48,518 nt of DNA from Caulobacteraceae bacterium (GTDB taxonomy: Bacteria > Pseudomonadota > Alphaproteobacteria > Caulobacterales > Caulobacteraceae). Of this stretch, positions 22,407 to 30,810 are shown piece after piece. Under the pieces are notes generated by a model. The model ran no database searches. It worked only from the letters and a program-made list of their open reading frames with translations, and was not told the DNA's origin. Made by a program: the position numbers and the translations under genes. The stretch spans positions 1-48,518 of the forward strand of contig JAFBAO010000055.1 in assembly GCA_019247715.1 (NCBI GenBank), written 5' to 3'. Within the stretch, counting starts at the first letter, position 1. Every line of letters begins with the position of its first letter.

Positions 22407-23204
22407 TCAAGCGGTCCGCTCGATCAGCGCCATGGCCGCCGCCGGCGCGCGGACCTTCCCCTCGTGGATGACGAAGGCGAACACGTCGCGGGGGGTCCGG
22501 GGCGCCGCATGAGCCGGATCGACGAGCGGGAGGTCCCCCGGCGCCTCGCCCGCGGCCCAGGTCTTCAGCCGGTCGGCCCAGGAGTCCAGCTCCTCGGGCG
22601 GATAGGCGGTGGCGACTTCGTCGCTGCCGGTCTGCAGGCGGGCGTAGACGAAGTCGGCGGTCAGGTCGGCGATCTCGGGATAGGCGGCGTGCTTGGCGTA
22701 GACGCAGGCGACGCCGTGGCGGCGCAGCAGGTCGACGAACGCCAAGGTCAGGAAGCTCGGGTGCCGCGGCTCCAGCGCATGGCGCAGGCGCCGCCCATCC
22801 AGGCTCTTCGGCAGAAGGCCAAGGAAGCCGTCGAGGTCGTCGGCGTCGAACTTCTTGGTGTGCGGAAGCTGCCACAGGAAGGGGCCCAGGCGGTCGCCCA
22901 GCTCGGCCACGCCCTGGGCGAAGAAGCGCTCCAGCGACTCGCCGGCGCTAGCGAGCTCGCGCCGATTGGTAGTGAACCGGGAGCCCTTGACGGCGAAGAC
23001 GAAGCCGTCGGGGGTCTCCGCACGCCACTTGCGCCAACTCTCGGGCTTGAAGGTCGAGTAGTAGGTGCCGTTGATCTCGATGGCCGTGAGCCGGCGGCTC
23101 GCGTAGGCGAGCTCGTCCTTCTGCTTGAGGTCCGGCGGGTAGAAGACGCCTCGCCACGGTTCGAAAGTCCAGCCGCCGACGCCGGCGAAGATCCGCCCTG
23201 ACAT
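22407..23204 (-). CDS. DUF72 (YecE-like) protein
   Basis: A 265-residue TIM-barrel-type protein of the DUF72 family. Seen: FAGVGGWTFEPWRGVFYPP at the N-terminus, then AIEINGTYYSTFKPESWRKW, GFVFAVKGSRFTTNRR, FLWQLPHT, LEPRHPSF and YARLQTG. Biochemical function is not established for this family. The start ATG has GCGAGG before it and excludes a non-conserved upstream open frame that runs into the palindromic repeats. It is monocistronic, flanked upstream by the repeat cluster. Confidence 0.85.
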   Translation of the reverse strand: MSGRIFAGVGGWTFEPWRGVFYPPDLKQKDELAYASRRLTAIEINGTYYSTFKPESWRKWRAETPDGFVFAVKGSRFTTNRRELASAGESLERFFAQGVAELGDRLGPFLWQLPHTKKFDADDLDGFLGLLPKSLDGRRLRHALEPRHPSFLTLAFVDLLRRHGVACVYAKHAAYPEIADLTADFVYARLQTGSDEVATAYPPEELDSWADRLKTWAAGEAPGDLPLVDPAHAAPRTPRDVFAFVIHEGKVRAPAAAMALIERTA

Positions 23205-23236
23205 GCTCGCCTCGCTTCTGTGGTCGCCCCACAACC

Positions 23237-23403
23237 CTAGTGTGGTGAATTCGAAGTTCGCTCGATTGACGGCGCCGGCGCTGAAGCGAACTTGAAATTC
23301 GTAAACTACACTAGATTCAAAGCCTTGTCCGTGTTGTTGTCGAGTCCGAAGTTCGCGCGGCGCCCGTCCCATCCACTGGCGAACTTCTGATCCGGGACAC
23401 TAG
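23237..23403. repeat. Palindromic repeat cluster with CTAG ends (MITE- or REP-like)
   Basis: A 25-base sequence CTAGTGTGGTGAATTCGAAG plus TTCGC at the left end is repeated, inverted, at the right end (GCGAACTTCTGATCCGGGAC plus ACTAG). Two more related arms lie between, at 23286-23314 (inverted) and 23344-23356 (direct, partial). All four share AAGTTCGC/GCGAACTT; three also share CTAGTGT/ACACTAG. The arms pair into two successive hairpins. It sits between the DUF72 and efflux genes. It could be a non-autonomous mobile element or a multi-site operator. Confidence 0.6.
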
Positions 23404-23597
23404 CGGCGCCGGGGCTGGAGCGGGAGGCCGTCAGGAGCGGCGTCTTTTGTTGTGGCGATCGCGAGGCGATCGGACGCGTCAGGGGCTGGATTTGGCGCCT
23501 CGATTCGATATATCAGCGCGGCGCGAGGACGGTCCCAGAGCGAGTCTTGCTCTATTCTCGCCGAATCGGCCCGCATTTGTTCGGGGGAACTCTGACT

Positions 23598-25082
23598 GTG
23601 GAGAGCGGCCTTTCGGCAAGGGCCTGGGTGGCGCTGGCGGGGGCGCTCGCCCTCGCGGCTTGCGCCTCCGGCGCGCGCAAGCCGGACCTCCGCTTGCCGC
23701 CCGCTTACGAGGCGCCGGCCGGAACCATGACCCTGGCGCCGGGGATGCTCGAGCGCTGGTGGACCGTCTTCGCAGATCCCGAGCTGGACGCCCTCGAGGA
23801 CGAGGCCCTGCGTCTCAGCCCGGACGCCAAGACCCAGGCCGCGCGGCTCGGCGAGGCAGGCGCGAACCGCCTCAGCGCCATCTTCCAGACCGGCCCGGCC
23901 GGCGATCTGACCGGCGCGGCCAGCCGCAAGCACACCACCCAGATCGGCGGGACCGTCAATCCGCTCTTCCCGGTCGGGGGGCCGAGCATCGACGAGAACC
24001 TGGACTTCAAGGTCAGCTGGGAGATCGATTTCCTGGGCGGCCTTCGCACGGCGCGTCAGGTCGCCAACGCCGATTTCGCCGCCACCCGGTTCAACACCGA
24101 AAGCGCCCGCGCCAGCCTGGTCGCCAACGTGGCCGACAGCTACTTCCAGGTGCGAGGTCTCGCCATCCAGCTCGACGATGCGCGCGAGAGCGTGCGGATC
24201 GAGGAAGAGCTGCTCCGGATCACCACGATCAAGGCCGACCGCGGGCTGGGTCCGCGAGCCGACGCCGACCGGGTGGCGGGCGACCTGGCGCAGGCGAAAT
24301 CGACCGCCGAGAGCCTGACGGCCGAGCTCCATGCCGCCCGGCGCCTGCTGCTGATCCTGGCGGGACGCGGCGTCGAGCCGGTGGAGAATGTGGCCGCCGA
24401 AGCCAGCGTCCCCGATCCCCCGCCACTGCCGGCGGCGGTGCCTGGCGACCTGCTCGTCCGGCGGCCCGACGTGCGGGAAGCCGACTGGCGGCTGCGCGCG
24501 GCGGCGCTGAGGACCAAGCTTGCGCGCGAACAGTTGTTCCCCAACCTCGTTCTCCAGCCGGCGACGGGCCTGTCGCGCTCGGTGGCGCCGGGGGTCGAGG
24601 TGGTCCCGACCGCCAGTAGCGCGTCGTTCTTTCCCTCTCAGGTCTCGCAGGCGACCGCCTTCTGGTCTTACGGCGTGGGACTTACGACTCCGGTGCTCGA
24701 CATCCCTCGCCTCCTGGAGGACGCCAAGGCCCAGAGCGCGCGGACCGAGCAGGCGGTGATCGCCTACGAGAAAGCCGTCCAGGACGCCTATGGCGACGCC
24801 GAGAACGCCCTGGTGCGCCTGGCGGCCGACGAGCGCCGAGTGGTCATCCTGGTGGACGGCGAAGCGCGCGCGCGCCGGGCCTCGGAAGCGGCCAGAATCG
24901 GTTACGTGGCCGGCGTGAACGACCTCACCGCCGCGCTTCAGGCCGAGGGGAGCTGGCGGAACGTCCGCGCCGCCTTGACCGCCGAGAGGGTTCAGGCGGT
25001 CCGGCGCGCGGTCCAGGCGTACAAGGCGCTGGGCGGCGGCTGGAATTATGCGGGCGAAAGGCCGGCGCCTCGCACCCCATGA
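23598..25082 (+). CDS. RND efflux outer-membrane channel, NodT family lipoprotein
   Basis: A 494-residue TolC-like outer-membrane factor. The N-terminus has a lipoprotein signal (ALALAACASG, Cys lipidation). The body shows the two efflux-protein repeats, the segment PGDLLVRRPDVREADWRLRA typical of NodT/OprM proteins, and LYGVGL-like strand SYGVGLTTPVLDIPRL. It forms the trimeric exit duct of the pump. The GTG start follows GGGGGAA; the frame upstream is not protein-like. The stop overlaps the adaptor ATG. The order outer-membrane factor, adaptor, pump is common in Caulobacterales. Confidence 0.88.
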   Translation: MESGLSARAWVALAGALALAACASGARKPDLRLPPAYEAPAGTMTLAPGMLERWWTVFADPELDALEDEALRLSPDAKTQAARLGEAGANRLSAIFQTGPAGDLTGAASRKHTTQIGGTVNPLFPVGGPSIDENLDFKVSWEIDFLGGLRTARQVANADFAATRFNTESARASLVANVADSYFQVRGLAIQLDDARESVRIEEELLRITTIKADRGLGPRADADRVAGDLAQAKSTAESLTAELHAARRLLLILAGRGVEPVENVAAEASVPDPPPLPAAVPGDLLVRRPDVREADWRLRAAALRTKLAREQLFPNLVLQPATGLSRSVAPGVEVVPTASSASFFPSQVSQATAFWSYGVGLTTPVLDIPRLLEDAKAQSARTEQAVIAYEKAVQDAYGDAENALVRLAADERRVVILVDGEARARRASEAARIGYVAGVNDLTAALQAEGSWRNVRAALTAERVQAVRRAVQAYKALGGGWNYAGERPAPRTP

Positions 25083-26176
25083 AAGCTCCAGCGTCCAGGC
25101 CCCTCGCAGCATTTGTCGGCGCGACGCTCGCGGTCGCCCTGGCCGGCTGCCATCAGCAGCAGGCCGTCAGCGCCCAGCAGCAGGCCCGCACCGTGAGCGT
25201 GGTGCGGATCGAGGTGCGGCCCATCGCCGGTGGGCTCACCGCAACCGGAATGCTGGCGCCGCGCAACGAGGTGGCGGTGAGCGCCGACATCGCCGGATAC
25301 CGGGTGACCAGGGTGCTGGCTGAGGAGGGGGACTGGGTGTCGGCCGGCCAACCGCTTGCGGAGATGGACGCCTCGATCCTGCGCGCTCAGCTCGACCAGC
25401 AACGCGCCCTCGCCGCGCAGCAGAAGGCGACGGCCGACGAGCGCGAGGCGGAGGCGGCGCGGGTGAAGGGGCTCGACGTGCAGGGCGTGGTGTCGGTGGA
25501 AGAGCTGCAGACCCGGCGCTTCTCCGCGCGCAACGCGCGCGCCGCCGCCGCCGCCCAGGACGCTGCCGCCCGGGAAACCGAGACACGGCTCGAACACCTG
25601 ACGGTTCGCGCGCCCGTCTCGGGTCTGATCATCGAGCGCACCGTCAGGCCCGGCGACATCTCCGGCGGCCAGGGCGTCTGGTTCCGAATGGCCGAGGCCG
25701 GTCAGATCGAGCTCTACGCCGACGTCCCCGAGGCGGCTTTCGCCCTGATCCGTCCGGGGCTGGCCGCCAAGGTGACCTTGTCGGACAATGTCGTCGTCGA
25801 CGGGACGGTGCGCCTCGTGAGCCCTAGGGTGGACGCGAACACCCGGCTGGGCAGGGTCAGGATCACGCTCCCCGTGCGGTCCGACGTCCGCGCCGGCGGC
25901 TACGCCAAGGCGAGCTTCGTCGACGTCGCCAAGCCGACACCCAGCCTGCCGGAGACAGCGATCCGCTACGACGCCAACGGCGCCTCGGTGATGGTGGTGG
26001 GCGCCAACGGCCGGGTCACCCAAGAGCCGGTTCGCACCGGACAGCGGGGCGGCGGCTACGTGGAGCTGTTGTCGGGCCCGCCGGCAGGCTCGGCGGTGGT
26101 GGCCAAGGCCGCTTCGCAGCTGCTGGCCGGCGACTACGTGACGGCCGTCCCGGTCACCGCGAGGCCCGGAACGTGA
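25079..26176 (+). CDS. RND efflux periplasmic adaptor (HlyD/AcrA family)
   Basis: A 365-residue membrane-fusion protein with a lipoprotein signal (VALAGCHQQQ). Visible parts: biotinyl-lipoyl-like half (VSADIAGYRVTRVLAEEGDW), a coiled-coil hairpin (residues about 95-165, ending in VSVEELQTRRFSARNARA), the returning lipoyl half (LTVRAPVSGLIIERTVRPGD), and beta-barrel and membrane-proximal domains. It links pump and channel. It overlaps both neighbours (ATGA before, GTGA after), so the three subunits are translationally coupled. Confidence 0.9.
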   Translation: MKAPASRPLAAFVGATLAVALAGCHQQQAVSAQQQARTVSVVRIEVRPIAGGLTATGMLAPRNEVAVSADIAGYRVTRVLAEEGDWVSAGQPLAEMDASILRAQLDQQRALAAQQKATADEREAEAARVKGLDVQGVVSVEELQTRRFSARNARAAAAAQDAAARETETRLEHLTVRAPVSGLIIERTVRPGDISGGQGVWFRMAEAGQIELYADVPEAAFALIRPGLAAKVTLSDNVVVDGTVRLVSPRVDANTRLGRVRITLPVRSDVRAGGYAKASFVDVAKPTPSLPETAIRYDANGASVMVVGANGRVTQEPVRTGQRGGGYVELLSGPPAGSAVVAKAASQLLAGDYVTAVPVTARPGT

Positions 26177-29100
26177 GCGAGCGCCAGCTGCGCATCTCCG
26201 CCTGGGCGATCCAGAACCCGACGCCGGTGGCGGTGCTCTTCATCGCCTTGGCGGTGGCCGGGATCTTTTCCTACTTCATGCTGCCGGTGAAGGCGTTCCC
26301 GAACATCCAGTTCCCGGTGGTGACCGTCAGCGTGACCCAGAGCGGCGCGGCGCCGTCGCAGCTGAAGACCCAGGTGACCCAACCGGTCGAAGACGCCCTC
26401 TCGGGTCTCACCGACGTGCATTCGATCTCCTCGATCGTCACCCAGGGCGACTCGGAGACGACCATCGAGTTCAACCTCGGCGCCGACCTGCAGAAGGCGC
26501 TGGACGACGTCCGGGCGAAGGTGGAAGCGTCGCGCGCCCAGCTTCCGCGCGAGATCGACCCGCCTATCGTCCAACGCTTCGATCTCGAGGACCAGCCTAT
26601 CATCACCTACGCCGTCGCGCCCGCGCCGGGCAGGAGCATGAGCGAGGCCGATCTTTCCTGGGTCGTCGACAACGACATCGCCCGCACGTTGCAGGAGGTT
26701 CCAGGCGTGGCGCGCGTCTCCCGGGTGGGGGGCGTCGACCGGGAGATCAACATCATTGTCGACCCGGTGCGGATGGCGGCCCAGGGCGTCACCGCCCCGC
26801 AGATCAACCAGGCGCTGCTCAGCGTCAGCCTCGATGCGGCCGGCGGCCGAGTCCAGGTCGGGGATCGCGAGCAGACCCTTCGGGTCCTGGGGGCGGCGGT
26901 CAACGTCGACCAGATCCGAAACCTGTCGCTGCCGGTGGGCGGCGGCCGGTTCATCAGGCTGAGCGACGTCGCCGACGTCGGGGACGGATCGGCGGAAGTC
27001 CGCTCGGAGGCCCGCTTCGATGGCCGCCCCGTCGTCGGCTTCCAGGTGACTAAGCTCAAGGACGCCAGCGAGATCAGCACCGAGAACGGCGTCAACCAGG
27101 CCCTGAAGCGCATGGTCAACGGCCAGCGAGGCTCGATGTTCGCCAGCGCGGCGCCTCCCGCGCGTCCCGATATCCAGGTGCGCCCCATCGTCTCGCGCGT
27201 CGAGTCGACCCGCGGCTCGTTCGCGGCCACGCGCGAGACGATGTTCGAGGGCATGGCGCTCGCGGCCCTGGTGGTCTGGCTCTTCCTGCGCGACTGGCGC
27301 GCGACGGCCGTGACCGCGGTCGCCATGCCCGTGTCGCTGATCCCGGTCTTCGCCTTCATGGCCGCGGCCGGCTTCAGCCTCAACGTCGTCACCCTGCTGG
27401 CCCTGACGCTGGTGATCGGCATCCTGGTCGACGATGCGATCGTCGAGATCGAGAACATAGAGAAACGGGTGCACGTGGGGATGCAGCCCTACGATGCGGC
27501 CATGGAAGGCGCCGATCAGATCGGGCTGGCGGTGGTGGCCACCACCTCGGCCATCGTGGTGGTCTTCACGCCGGTCTCGTTCATGCCGGGCATCCCGGGC
27601 CAGTTCTTCCGCGAGTTCGGCCTCACCGTCTCGGTGGCCGTCCTGTTCTCACTGGTGGTCGCCCGGTTGCTGACGCCGCTGCTCGCCGCCTATTTCCTGA
27701 AGCCGAAGCCGCCCAAGCCGCGGGCCCCGCTGCCGGGCGTCTACGTGAAGGCTCTGCAGTGGGCCCTGGACCACCGGATCGTTTCGGCGCTGGCCGGCCT
27801 TGCCGTCTTCGTGCTTTCGGTGGTGCTGGCGGTGGGCGTGGTTCCCAAGGGCCTGCAGCCCGAGGGCGACCCGAACTTCTACCAGGTGAACATCGACGGC
27901 CCTCCCGGCTCGACCTTGGCCGACACGCGCCTGGTGGTGGCGCGGCTCACCAAACTGCTGCGCGACCAGCCCGAGACCGATCACGTCTTCTCCGCCATCG
28001 GCGGCGCGGGCGGCAGCGGCGCCGGCGGCAACGTGCCTTCGTCCACCGGCGTGGCGAGCGCCGTAGCGGTGGCGGTGCTGAAGCCGCATCGGCAGGCGAC
28101 GGTCGCCCAGATCCGAGACCGCCTGCGGCCGCTGCTGCATGCGATCCCCGACGCCCGAATCACCTTCGAAGGCTCCGGATTTGGGGGGTCGACAGTCCAG
28201 GCGGTGCTCACGAGCGCCAGCGGCGAGGGACTCGACGCAGCCGCCCTCGAGCTGCAGCGCGAGATGGCCGGGCTGCGGACGTTGGCCGACCCCCGGCCGG
28301 CGAGCGCGCCCCCCGCCCCCGAGGTGATCGTCCGTCCGCGCGCCGACGACGCCGCGCGGCTCGGGGTCAGCGCTGAGACCATCGCAGCCGCCGCCCGGGT
28401 GGCCACGGTCGGCGACATCGACGCCAATGTGGCGAAGATGGACGTCGGCGACCGGCGCATCCCGATCCGGGTGCGCCTGCCCGAGGCGGCCCGTAACGAC
28501 CTGCCCACCCTGAAGGCTCTGCGGTTGCCGACCGGCTCCGGCGGGACGACCACTCTCGACAGCGTCGCCGACGTCTATTTCCAGGCGGGTCCGGCGGAGA
28601 TCACCCGCTACAACCGCCGCGACGACCTGATCGTCCTGGGGGACCTCGTCGGCCGCGCCAAGCTCAGCGACGCCGAGCGGGAGCTGGACGCCCTGCCGCT
28701 CATGCGCCGCCTGCCGCCCGGCGTCGCCCACGAGAAGAACATCGGCAGCCAGGAAGCCCAGAGCCAGCTCTTCGTGGGCTTCGGGGCGGCGATCTTCGCC
28801 GGGATCGGCCTCGTCTACGGGGTGATGACGCTGCTGTTCGGCAGCTTCTTCAAGCCGCTGACCATCCTCTCGGCTCTGCCGCTCACCCTGGCGGGCGCCT
28901 TCGTCGCCCTGCTGATGGCCCGTTCCGAGCTTTCCATCCCTTCGATGATCGGGCTCTTCATGCTCATGGGCATCGCCGCCAAGAATTCGATCCTGCTGGT
29001 CGAGTACGCCATCGAACGCGAACGGGCGGGGGTGAGTCAGCGGGAGGCCCTCTTCGAAGCCTGCCGCGAGCGTGCGCGGCCGGTGGTTATGACCACGCTC

Positions 29101-29334
29101 GCGATGATGGCGGGCATGCTGCCCACGGCGATCGGCATCGGCGAGGGGTTCGAGTTCCGTCAGCCGATGGCCGTGGCGGTGATCGGAGGGCTGATCACCT
29201 CGACGGTCCTGTCGCTGTTGCTGGTGCCGGTGGTCTACGAGTTCGTGGACGACTTCGAGGGGTGGCTCGCGCCCCAGCTCGGCCGGCTGATCACCCCGCG
29301 GCGCCAGGCCCTGGCCGAGCCGGCGGCCCGCTGA
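26173..29334 (+). CDS. RND multidrug efflux pump subunit
   Basis: A 1053-residue inner-membrane proton-driven transporter of the AcrB/MexB superfamily. The N-terminus (RISAWAIQNPTPVAVLFIAL) and GVARVSRVGGVDREINIIVD are typical. The TM4 proton relay GILVDDAIVEIENIEKR has both Asp residues. The second half begins near residue 525 with a matching porter domain, and TM10-12 contain LFMLMGIAAKNSILLVEYAI. It appears complete. Sequence style is closer to the multidrug (HAE) than to the heavy-metal group. It is the last gene of the operon, and its stop abuts the stop of the convergent lipoprotein gene. Confidence 0.9.
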   Translation: MSERQLRISAWAIQNPTPVAVLFIALAVAGIFSYFMLPVKAFPNIQFPVVTVSVTQSGAAPSQLKTQVTQPVEDALSGLTDVHSISSIVTQGDSETTIEFNLGADLQKALDDVRAKVEASRAQLPREIDPPIVQRFDLEDQPIITYAVAPAPGRSMSEADLSWVVDNDIARTLQEVPGVARVSRVGGVDREINIIVDPVRMAAQGVTAPQINQALLSVSLDAAGGRVQVGDREQTLRVLGAAVNVDQIRNLSLPVGGGRFIRLSDVADVGDGSAEVRSEARFDGRPVVGFQVTKLKDASEISTENGVNQALKRMVNGQRGSMFASAAPPARPDIQVRPIVSRVESTRGSFAATRETMFEGMALAALVVWLFLRDWRATAVTAVAMPVSLIPVFAFMAAAGFSLNVVTLLALTLVIGILVDDAIVEIENIEKRVHVGMQPYDAAMEGADQIGLAVVATTSAIVVVFTPVSFMPGIPGQFFREFGLTVSVAVLFSLVVARLLTPLLAAYFLKPKPPKPRAPLPGVYVKALQWALDHRIVSALAGLAVFVLSVVLAVGVVPKGLQPEGDPNFYQVNIDGPPGSTLADTRLVVARLTKLLRDQPETDHVFSAIGGAGGSGAGGNVPSSTGVASAVAVAVLKPHRQATVAQIRDRLRPLLHAIPDARITFEGSGFGGSTVQAVLTSASGEGLDAAALELQREMAGLRTLADPRPASAPPAPEVIVRPRADDAARLGVSAETIAAAARVATVGDIDANVAKMDVGDRRIPIRVRLPEAARNDLPTLKALRLPTGSGGTTTLDSVADVYFQAGPAEITRYNRRDDLIVLGDLVGRAKLSDAERELDALPLMRRLPPGVAHEKNIGSQEAQSQLFVGFGAAIFAGIGLVYGVMTLLFGSFFKPLTILSALPLTLAGAFVALLMARSELSIPSMIGLFMLMGIAAKNSILLVEYAIERERAGVSQREALFEACRERARPVVMTTLAMMAGMLPTAIGIGEGFEFRQPMAVAVIGGLITSTVLSLLLVPVVYEFVDDFEGWLAPQLGRLITPRRQALAEPAAR

Positions 29335-29859
29335 TCAGCTTTCGTCCGGTCCGGGCGTCACCTGAAAGCCGACGATCACCGGACTGACCCCGGACGGCGA
29401 CTTGAAGAGAGCCACCTGCGCGACGAGGCTGTGCTGGCCGTAGTGATAGACCTCCGAAAGGCGCGTGGTGGTCCCCACCGAGTCACGGACCACGGAGACG
29501 TCGCGCGTCTCCACCCGATCGGGCGGGTCCGTCGGGATCAGGGCGCGGAACTGGGCGATCTCTGCTTCGGAGTTGGCGTTCTTCAGCTCGTGGGCGAGAT
29601 GCGGGTCGGCCTGGATGTCGCCGCCCGAGCGGACTTCGTCGTAGAACGCCCTGGCGATGGTCTCGGCCTGCGGGTCGAGCTGCGGCGCCGCCGCCTGGCA
29701 GGCGGCCAGCCCGATGGCCAGGCCCAGAGCGCGTTCCGCAAAAGTGGAACCGCTTTTGCGACGAGAACGCGCTCGAAGTCTTTGAATTCTAGAGCATGAT
29801 TCAACGATCAGACGATTCCGTCTGATCACATCGTGCTCTAGGGCGCGCGAAACCCTCAT
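29335..29859 (-). CDS. Putative lipoprotein with a palindromic repeat inserted in its signal peptide
   Basis: A 174-codon frame. GGAGG four bases before the ATG supports the start. Residues 1-6 (MRVSRA) and 45-54 (LGLAIGLAAC) would together make a perfect lipoprotein signal with the lipobox LAAC. Between them lie 38 codons, Arg-rich and hydrophilic, encoded by a palindromic repeat inserted without breaking the frame. The mature domain (FYDEVRSGGDIQADPHLAHE, VYHYGQHSLVAQVALFKSP) is an alpha/beta protein of unknown role. Export may be impaired by the Arg-rich extension, unless translation starts elsewhere; no other start codon occurs in frame after GTG codon 11. Confidence 0.65.
   Translation of the reverse strand: MRVSRALEHDVIRRNRLIVESCSRIQRLRARSRRKSGSTFAERALGLAIGLAACQAAAPQLDPQAETIARAFYDEVRSGGDIQADPHLAHELKNANSEAEIAQFRALIPTDPPDRVETRDVSVVRDSVGTTTRLSEVYHYGQHSLVAQVALFKSPSGVSPVIVGFQVTPGPDES
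29727..29841. repeat. Alphaproteobacterial double-hairpin repeat inside a coding sequence
   Basis: Two hairpins in tandem. One (29727-29774) has GAGCGCGTTC/GAACGCGCTC ends and an inner CGCAAAAG/CTTTTGCG stem. The other (29789-29841) has CTAGAGCA/TGCTCTAG ends and an inner GATCAGACG/CGTCTGATC stem around GATTC. The style resembles intergenic repeats common in this class of bacteria, but here it lies in frame within a gene. The net insertion is about 114 bases, a multiple of three. Confidence 0.8.
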
Positions 29860-30012
29860 GATTCCTCCGTCGCCGAAGGCTCTCCCATCGCAGCCACGCT
29901 GTCCATCGTCGCCGCACCGCTCGATCTTTTCGACCGGAACCGCATCGGGCGCCTAGCTCGCGCCGCGAGGCTGGACTAGCCTCTGCTGCGCTGCAACATC
30001 GGAGCCTGCGCC

Positions 30013-30810
30013 ATGGCGTCTCCCTACAACCTGAACGGCCAGACGGCGATCGTCACCGGTTCCACGAGCGGGATCGGGCAGGCCCTCGCCCACACCCTCG
30101 CCGCCGAGGGCGTCAACATCGTGCTGAACGGTCTCGGCGACCCCGCCAAGATCGAGTCCGACCGCGCCGACCTGGAGAGGCAGGCAGGCGTCAAAGTCAT
30201 CTACCATGGGGCAAACATGACCAACCCGGCGGAGATCGCCGACATGGTGGCCGTCGCCCAGCGCCAGTTCGGCCGGCTCGACGTCCTGGTCAACAACGCC
30301 GGCGTCCAGCACGTGTCCCCGATCGAGGAGTTCCCGATCGAGAAGTGGGACCAGATCATCGCCATCAACCTCTCGTCGGCCTTCCACACCATCCGCGCGG
30401 CCGTGCCGATCATGAAGGCGCAGAAGCGCGGCCGGATCATCAATCTCGACTCCGCCCACGGCCTCGTGGCCTCGCCCTTCAAGGCGGCCTATGTGGCGGC
30501 CAAGCACGGAGTGCTCGGCCTCACCAAGACCGTCGCCCTGGAGGTGGCCGAGATCGGGATCACCTGCAATGCGATCTGTCCCGGCTATGTGCGCACGCCC
30601 CTCGTCGAAGCCCAGCTGGCCGACACCGCCAAGGCGCGCCACATGACCCCCGAGCAGGTCCTGCGCGACGTCATCCTCGACGCCCAGCCGACCAAGCGCT
30701 TCGTCGAGTTCGGCGAGATCGCCGGCCTGATGCTCTATCTGGCGAGCGACATGGGCGCGTCGGCCAACGGAGCGGCCTTCTCCCTCGACGGCGGCTGGAC
30801 CGCCGCGTGA
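30013..30810 (+). CDS. bdhA: D-3-hydroxybutyrate dehydrogenase
   Basis: A 265-residue short-chain dehydrogenase that interconverts 3-hydroxybutyrate and acetoacetate with NAD in the cytoplasm, in the polyhydroxybutyrate or ketone-body route. Seen: TGSTSGIGQALAHTLA cofactor loop, VNNAGVQHVSPIEEFP, catalytic Ser in INLDSAHGLVAS, Tyr/Lys in AAYVAAKHG, and the family C-terminus GAAFSLDGGWTA. Its residues match 3-hydroxybutyrate dehydrogenases more closely than generic short-chain enzymes. The stop overlaps the GTG of a patatin gene, so the two are coupled. Confidence 0.88.
   Translation: MASPYNLNGQTAIVTGSTSGIGQALAHTLAAEGVNIVLNGLGDPAKIESDRADLERQAGVKVIYHGANMTNPAEIADMVAVAQRQFGRLDVLVNNAGVQHVSPIEEFPIEKWDQIIAINLSSAFHTIRAAVPIMKAQKRGRIINLDSAHGLVASPFKAAYVAAKHGVLGLTKTVALEVAEIGITCNAICPGYVRTPLVEAQLADTAKARHMTPEQVLRDVILDAQPTKRFVEFGEIAGLMLYLASDMGASANGAAFSLDGGWTAA

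Noticed and set aside
23400..25112. 570-codon leftward frame across the NodT gene
   Set aside because: The rightward frame is a full efflux channel with a lipobox; the leftward one has no domain and runs into the repeat cluster.
26134..27474. 446-codon leftward frame opposite the RND pump
   Set aside because: Asp/His/Arg-rich shadow translation of a strongly conserved pump gene.
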